A DNA stretch of 64,000 bases, from the NCBI GenBank assembly GCA_000752215.1, contig CCFG01000017.1, positions 682,001 through 746,000 of the forward strand. Direction: 5' to 3'. Shown here piece by piece: positions 60,133-64,000 of the stretch. This stretch comes from a bacterium MS4. GTDB lineage: Bacteria; Bacillota; Clostridia; Oscillospirales; Acutalibacteraceae. Made by a program: the position numbers and the translations under genes. The notes under the pieces were generated by a model. The model made no database searches. It was not told the DNA's origin and saw nothing but the letters and a program-made list of their open reading frames with translations. Positions within the stretch are counted from its first letter, which is position 1. Each line of letters starts with the position of its first letter.

Positions 60133-61923
60133 TTATTTCTTGATGATGGCGCTGAACTTGCATTTTTCCATGCAGGCGCCGCACTTAATGCATTTCCTGG
60201 TATCGATGACATGAGGAACCTTTACGCTGCCGGTAATCGCACCGACGGGGCAGTTGCGTGCGCACAGCGTGCAGCCGCGGCATTTGTCCTCAAGGATGAA
60301 ATAGTTGGTCAGTGCCTTGCAGACGCCGGCCGGGCAGTGGTGCTCCGTTACGTGGGCGACGTACTCGTCGCGGAAGTAATGGAGGGTGGAAAGCACCGGG
60401 TTCGGCGCGGTCTGGCCCAGCGCGCACAGGGAGTTTTCCTTCAGGTAGTAGCACAGCTCTTCCAGCCGGTCAAGGTCCTCCATGGTACCGTTGCCGCTGG
60501 TGATCTTCTCCAGCACCTCGAGCAGGCGCCTGGTGCCGATCCGGCACGGCGTACATTTGCCGCAGGATTCGTCCACGGTGAATTCCAGGAAGAACTTCGC
60601 GATATCGACCATACAGTTCGTGTCATCCATCACGATCAGCCCGCCGGAGCCCATCATGGCGCCGATGGACAGCAGGTTGTCGTAATCGATCGGAATGTCC
60701 AGATAAGAGGCCGGGATGCAGCCGCCGGAGGGACCGCCGGTCTGAGCGGCTTTGAAGGTGTGTCCGTCCGGAACACCGCCGCCGATCTCCTCTACGATCT
60801 CGCGCAGGGTGGTGCCCATCGGCACTTCCACAAGGCCGGTGTGCTTGATTTTTCCGCCCAGAGCGAACACCTTGGTGCCCTTTGATTTTTCGGTGCCCAT
60901 GGAGGCGAACCAGTCCGCACCCTTCAGAATGATCTGAGTGATGTTGGCATAGGTTTCCACGTTATTCAGAATGGTCGGCTTCTGGAACAGTCCCTTGACC
61001 GCCGGGAACGGAGGACGCGGACGCGGCTCGCCGCGCTTGCCCTCGATGGAGGTCATCAGAGCGGTTTCCTCGCCGCACACAAACGCGCCGGCGCCCAGGC
61101 GGAGCCCAATGTCGAAGTCAAAGCCGGTATTGAAAATGTTCTTGCCCAAAAGGCCGTATTCCCTCGCCTGATCGATGGCGATCTGCAGGCGCTTGACCGC
61201 GATGGGGTACTCGGCGCGGACATAAATATAGCCCTGGGACGAGCCGATTGCGTAACCGGCGATCGCCATGGCTTCCAGTACGCTGTGCGGGTCGCCTTCC
61301 AGCACGGAGCGGTCCATAAACGCGCCCGGGTCACCCTCGTCGGCGTTGCAGCAGACATATTTCTGATCCGCCTGATTTTTCGCGGCAAAGCTCCATTTCA
61401 GCCCGGTCGGGAAGCCCGCGCCGCCGCGGCCGCGCAGACCGGAAGCCTTCACCACGTCGATAACCTCTTCCGGGGTCATTTCCGTAAGGACCTTGCCCAG
61501 TGCGGTGTAGCCGTCCACCGCTATGTACTCGTCGATGCACTCGGGATTGATGACGCCGCAGTTCCGAAGCGCGACGCGGTTCTGTTTTTCATAGAACGGC
61601 GTATGGTTCAGAGACTTGATGGTATTGTCGTCTACGATGGTTTCCTGATAAAGCAGGCGCCTGACGATTCTTCCCTTTAAAAGATGTTCCTCCACAATTT
61701 CCGGGACATCCTCCGGAGTCACCCTGCTGTAAAAAGAACCTTCGGGATATACAATCATAATCGGGCCGAGGGCGCAGAGGCCGAAACAGCCGGTGCGGAT
61801 CACATTGACCTCTTTGTCCAGTCCCCGGACCGCAATTTCTTCTTTGAGCTTTGAGATAATCAGCTCGCTGTTTGAGGAGGTACAACCGGTACCGCCGCAA
61901 ACCAGTACATTGGAACGATACAT
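60133..61923 (-). CDS. hndC: NADH-binding hydrogenase subunit (NuoF/HndC)
   Basis: A 596-residue flavoprotein: N-terminal thioredoxin-like [2Fe-2S] domain (1-100; GTGCTSSNSELI), FMN/NADH domain with GLRGRGGAGFPTGLKW and NADEGDPGAFMDR, SLBB and an ESCGKCTPCRIGTRR cluster, and a C-terminal pair of [4Fe-4S] clusters (CRGCTLCARNC, CIKCGACMEKC). It links NAD(H) to the hydrogenase. It lies 14 bases before hndD. Confidence 0.97.
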   Translation of the reverse strand: MYRSNVLVCGGTGCTSSNSELIISKLKEEIAVRGLDKEVNVIRTGCFGLCALGPIMIVYPEGSFYSRVTPEDVPEIVEEHLLKGRIVRRLLYQETIVDDNTIKSLNHTPFYEKQNRVALRNCGVINPECIDEYIAVDGYTALGKVLTEMTPEEVIDVVKASGLRGRGGAGFPTGLKWSFAAKNQADQKYVCCNADEGDPGAFMDRSVLEGDPHSVLEAMAIAGYAIGSSQGYIYVRAEYPIAVKRLQIAIDQAREYGLLGKNIFNTGFDFDIGLRLGAGAFVCGEETALMTSIEGKRGEPRPRPPFPAVKGLFQKPTILNNVETYANITQIILKGADWFASMGTEKSKGTKVFALGGKIKHTGLVEVPMGTTLREIVEEIGGGVPDGHTFKAAQTGGPSGGCIPASYLDIPIDYDNLLSIGAMMGSGGLIVMDDTNCMVDIAKFFLEFTVDESCGKCTPCRIGTRRLLEVLEKITSGNGTMEDLDRLEELCYYLKENSLCALGQTAPNPVLSTLHYFRDEYVAHVTEHHCPAGVCKALTNYFILEDKCRGCTLCARNCPVGAITGSVKVPHVIDTRKCIKCGACMEKCKFSAIIKK

Positions 61924-61939
61924 GAATGCTGCCTCCTTT

Positions 61940-62308
61940 TTACGAATTGGCGCCTATGGTATACTCCGTTACCACATTGCCGTTTACCAGGTGGTCGTTC
62001 ACCACGCGTACCGCCTTTTCAGGCGTCATTTTTACATAAGTCACTTTTTCCTGCCCGGGCGTCACAACTTCCACGACCGGCTCAAACTGGCAGATTCCGA
62101 TACAGCCCGTCTGGGTGACCGTGACGTTGGCAAGGCCGCGCTTAGAGACTTCTTCCACCATAGCGCTCAAAACCGGGCGCGCCCCGGCGGCGATTCCGCA
62201 GGTGGCCATACCCACCAGAACGCGGATCGCGTTGTCGTTGTTTTCGCGGAGAATAACCTGACTGCGGGCTCTATCCCTGATCGCCTGAAGTTCCGCTAAA
62301 GACTTCAT
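61940..62308 (-). CDS. hndB: [2Fe-2S] ferredoxin-like hydrogenase subunit (HndB)
   Basis: A 122-residue thioredoxin-like ferredoxin: MKSLAELQAIRDRARSQVIL, MATCGIAAGARPVLSAM and TQTGCIGICQFEPVVEV provide the four cluster cysteines. AAGGAGG before ATG 62308 sets the start, inside the end of the ATPase gene (38-base overlap). Part of the bifurcating complex. Confidence 0.93.
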   Translation of the reverse strand: MKSLAELQAIRDRARSQVILRENNDNAIRVLVGMATCGIAAGARPVLSAMVEEVSKRGLANVTVTQTGCIGICQFEPVVEVVTPGQEKVTYVKMTPEKAVRVVNDHLVNGNVVTEYTIGANS

Positions 62309-62861
62309 CTGTTGATTCCTCCTTAATGAATTGGGTTTCTTCACTGAGGCAGTTTTTGATCCACTGTATCACTTCCGGTGAATTCAGCCTGACCTCATTT
62401 CCTAACACCGCGCGCAGTTCGCGCGTATCAAGGGTAAATTCGCGGGAATCCATTCTGTGATGAAAGACAAAATCCCTGTCTTCGTTGCAGGTGATCAACA
62501 GCAGTACCGTGGAATTGATGTCCCCGAGCGGAATCATATCCACATGGGATGGTACAAACGCCGCGGTGATTGTGGTCCCTACACCCTTTTGGGAAGCGAC
62601 GCCGAAGCTTCCGCCCGTCATCTCGGCTTCCATCTTAAAGAGCGGCACTCCCATCCCGATTTTGCGGGTAGTGCGGGTGGTAAAAAACGGGTCCGTCACA
62701 CGAGCCGCCTGTTCGGCGGTCATACCGGCACCGTCATCCGAAATCCGGATGGTCAATCTGTCGGCCCTCGATTCTTCACACACGTCGATCTCAATCAGCT
62801 TCGCACCTGCGGAAATTGAATTCTGTGCAATATCCATCACATTTAAAGACAATTCACGCAT
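62271..62861 (-). CDS. GHKL ATP-binding protein in the hydrogenase operon
   Basis: A 196-residue protein with a histidine kinase-like ATPase fold: ELSLNVMDIAQNSISAGAKL (N box), ISDDGAGMT (G1), GMGVPLFKMEAEMTGGSF (G2) and GVGTTITAAF. No histidine phosphoacceptor or sensor region, so it resembles anti-sigma-type serine kinases. Such a protein is often encoded between hndA and hndB in Clostridia; its role is unknown, perhaps regulatory or in complex assembly. One base separates it from hndA. Confidence 0.88.
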   Translation of the reverse strand: MRELSLNVMDIAQNSISAGAKLIEIDVCEESRADRLTIRISDDGAGMTAEQAARVTDPFFTTRTTRKIGMGVPLFKMEAEMTGGSFGVASQKGVGTTITAAFVPSHVDMIPLGDINSTVLLLITCNEDRDFVFHHRMDSREFTLDTRELRAVLGNEVRLNSPEVIQWIKNCLSEETQFIKEESTDEVFSGTSGDQG

Positions 62862-62862
62862 C

Positions 62863-63357
62863 TTATTCGTATTTTGCCAGTACCTGTTCCACTTCCTCCG
62901 GGGTCATGCGTCCGTAAACATCCCCGTTCACCGTCAGTACCGGAGCCAGGCCGCAGGCACCCACGCAGCGGCAGGCAGTCAGCGAAAATTTACCGTCCGG
63001 AGTGCACTCCTCCGGCTGGATACCCAAAACGGAGGTCAATTTGTCCAGCACCGCCGCCGCCCCCTTGACATAGCAGGCTGTTCCCAGGCAGATCGACACG
63101 TTGTATTTTCCTTTAGGGGTAAGCGAAAACTGGGAATAAAAGGTGGAAACGCCGTATACTTCTTCCAGCGGTACGCCCAGTCCCTCGGCAATGATGCTCT
63201 GCACCTCTGCCGGAAGGTAGCCGTAAACCTCCTGTGCTTCCTGCAGAACAGGCAGTATGGCGCCTCTTTGCTGCTTGTGCCTTTCGATGATTTCGTCGAG
63301 CTTTTCCCGCTGCTCGGCGGTTCCCTGGAAAGGCAAACTGCTGATACGTTTTTGCAT
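62863..63357 (-). CDS. hndA: NuoE-like hydrogenase subunit (HndA)
   Basis: A 164-residue thioredoxin-like [2Fe-2S] protein: LPVLQEAQEVYGYLPAEVQ, VSTFYSQFSLTPKGKYNV, then cysteines in CLGTACYVKGA and ACRCVGACGLAPVL. First gene of the operon. GGAGGAACAAG precedes the ATG. Confidence 0.95.
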   Translation of the reverse strand: MQKRISSLPFQGTAEQREKLDEIIERHKQQRGAILPVLQEAQEVYGYLPAEVQSIIAEGLGVPLEEVYGVSTFYSQFSLTPKGKYNVSICLGTACYVKGAAAVLDKLTSVLGIQPEECTPDGKFSLTACRCVGACGLAPVLTVNGDVYGRMTPEEVEQVLAKYE

Positions 63358-63437
63358 TCTTGTTCCTCCTTGCGGTTAATCAACGCAGGAAAAATGTCGT
63401 GGCGGCAACAAAAGTTTCCTGCAATCCATTGTTTTTT

Positions 63438-63490
63438 AGTATAGCATACACCCATGATAAAATCTATCATTTTTGTTAAATAAGTCACAA
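63438..63490 (-). promoter_or_regulatory. hnd operon control region with Rex-like site
   Basis: TTGTTAAATAAGTCACAA (63473-63490) matches the clostridial Rex motif TTGTTAA-N4-TTAACAA at 7/7 and 5/7 arm positions. A second perfect repeat ATGATA-AAATC-TATCAT lies at 63454-63470. A minus-strand TATACT (63438-63443) is the likely -10; the -35 is weak. Rex senses NADH/NAD+ and represses hydrogenase genes, fitting the operon. Confidence 0.6.
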
Positions 63491-63534
63491 AAAATTATTG
63501 GTAACTATGATAATTTTAAGTTAAAATTGAGCTG

Positions 63535-63571
63535 AAAAACAGCCGGGCACTTTTCGGTGCTTCCGGCTGTT
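63535..63571 (-). terminator. Terminator of the PHP gene
   Basis: ACAGCCGG-GCAC pairs with GTGC-TT-CCGGCTGT (63540-63570), loop TTTTCG, followed on minus by GTTTTTCAGC. It overlaps the stop codon of the PHP gene. Confidence 0.8.
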
Positions 63572-64000
63572 ATCCTCTGTTCCATTCAGTTTGTATTTCT
63601 CTGTTCAGTGCCGCGATGAGACATTCCGGCGACTTTTCGGGGAGCAGCACCGACGCGGACGGGTCGGGCATATTTTCCAGATAATGGGCATCCGAATTTT
63701 TCAAAAGGATCAAATCTCTCAGCTCGGGGTTTCTGTGAAGAAGGGTCTGCACGTCGCCTTTGGCGCTGATTTCCGCAGCGGTAAAATCCGCTTCCGGCGG
63801 AAGGGAACCGAGGCTGGAAAGGACGCTGTACGCGCTCCTGTCAACATGGGCGGGAAAGGCCGTCCCCCCGAAGCGGCACGCCAGCCTGTGCACATGGTTC
63901 ACGCTGACGGAAGCCGCGTTGAGCAGAAGGGTTTCTTCCTCTCCGATGACCGTATCCTGTTCGTCCATCACGGTCTGACAGCCAAAAATTTCCGGTCTGT
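63570..64000 (-). CDS. PHP domain protein, C-terminal part (cut by window edge)
   Basis: The frame is open to base 64000, so about 143 residues are visible: PEIFGCQTVMDEQDTVIGEE, NAASVSVNHVHRLACRFGGTAFPAHVDRSAYS (in part AFPAHVDRSAYS), LLKNSDAHYLENM. The histidine in PAHVDR and the SDAH motif are metal ligands of the PHP phosphoesterase fold. In Clostridia a PHP protein often precedes the hnd operon. Substrate unknown. Confidence 0.82.
   Translation of the reverse strand, partial: RPEIFGCQTVMDEQDTVIGEEETLLLNAASVSVNHVHRLACRFGGTAFPAHVDRSAYSVLSSLGSLPPEADFTAAEISAKGDVQTLLHRNPELRDLILLKNSDAHYLENMPDPSASVLLPEKSPECLIAALNREIQTEWNRG

Overview
The window reads as ordinary chromosome from an anaerobic, endospore-forming member of the Firmicutes class Clostridia, most likely the Oscillospirales (Clostridium leptum / Ruminococcaceae-like). 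This rests on dipicolinate synthase genes, CotJ coat proteins, an NADH-dependent [FeFe] hydrogenase operon, type III glutamine synthetase, a split archaeal-type glutamate synthase, a flavodiiron protein with rubredoxin, and Firmicutes-type RNase P and 6S RNAs. The assignment comes from gene content alone. There is no rRNA, tRNA, CRISPR array, prophage or IS element that I can see.

Layout. 1-1.3 kb: end of ribonuclease Z and a DUF434 protein. 1.3-4.9 kb (-): an FtsX-type ABC exporter with its TetR repressor, behind a textbook promoter and double operator. 5.2-9.1 kb: a CDP-alcohol phosphatidyltransferase, a cohesin-like surface protein, a CrtO-like membrane protein and murC. 9.4-12.7 kb (+): dpaAB, a zinc-ribbon membrane protein and O-acetylhomoserine sulfhydrylase. 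13.0-24.9 kb is a nitrogen-assimilation island: a five-gene split glutamate synthase (-) divergent from glnA type III and an Amt-PII fusion (+), then a DUF1538 membrane protein with a tandem PII-like partner. glnA and amt both carry leader terminators overlapped by a hairpin with the same AAAGGC hexaloop, as expected for ANTAR-type antitermination. 25.0-25.3 kb (-): rnpB.

25.4-36 kb: pncB, three small regulators (two XRE, one AbrB-like), an AI-2E/YtvI permease, a GntR-ABC exporter operon, a TVP38 protein, and flavodiiron protein, rubredoxin, a DUF6514-like protein and a PAP2 phosphatase. 36-38.8 kb: Ca-type P-ATPase. 38.9-43.6 kb: divergent MurNAc recycling cluster (mupG-murP / murQ-murR). 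43.9-45.6 kb: GNAT and MprF-like flippase-domain protein. 45.8-48.1 kb: spore coat genes cotJA and a cotJB with a very long glutamine/asparagine/methionine-rich repeat tail, plus two small proteins. 48.1-49.5 kb: MATE pump. 49.8-50.3 kb: an unexplained minus-strand transcription unit with a strong promoter, a terminator and only very short ORFs. 50.4-52 kb: DUF1292, 6S RNA, degV. 52-57.2 kb (-): pyrCFKD with a histidine phosphatase and ruvX. 57.3-58.1 kb: YdcF. 58.4-63.4 kb (-): hnd-type electron-bifurcating hydrogenase operon behind a likely Rex site. The right edge cuts a PHP-domain gene.

The genes fit together as core metabolism: ammonium uptake and GS/GOGAT assimilation, NADH/ferredoxin-coupled hydrogen production, oxygen or NO defence, peptidoglycan synthesis and salvage, pyrimidine synthesis, and sporulation. 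The most original material is the small-ORF/RNA unit at 49.8-50.3 kb, the repeat-extended CotJB, the tandem-PII/DUF1538 pair and the paired nitrogen leaders.
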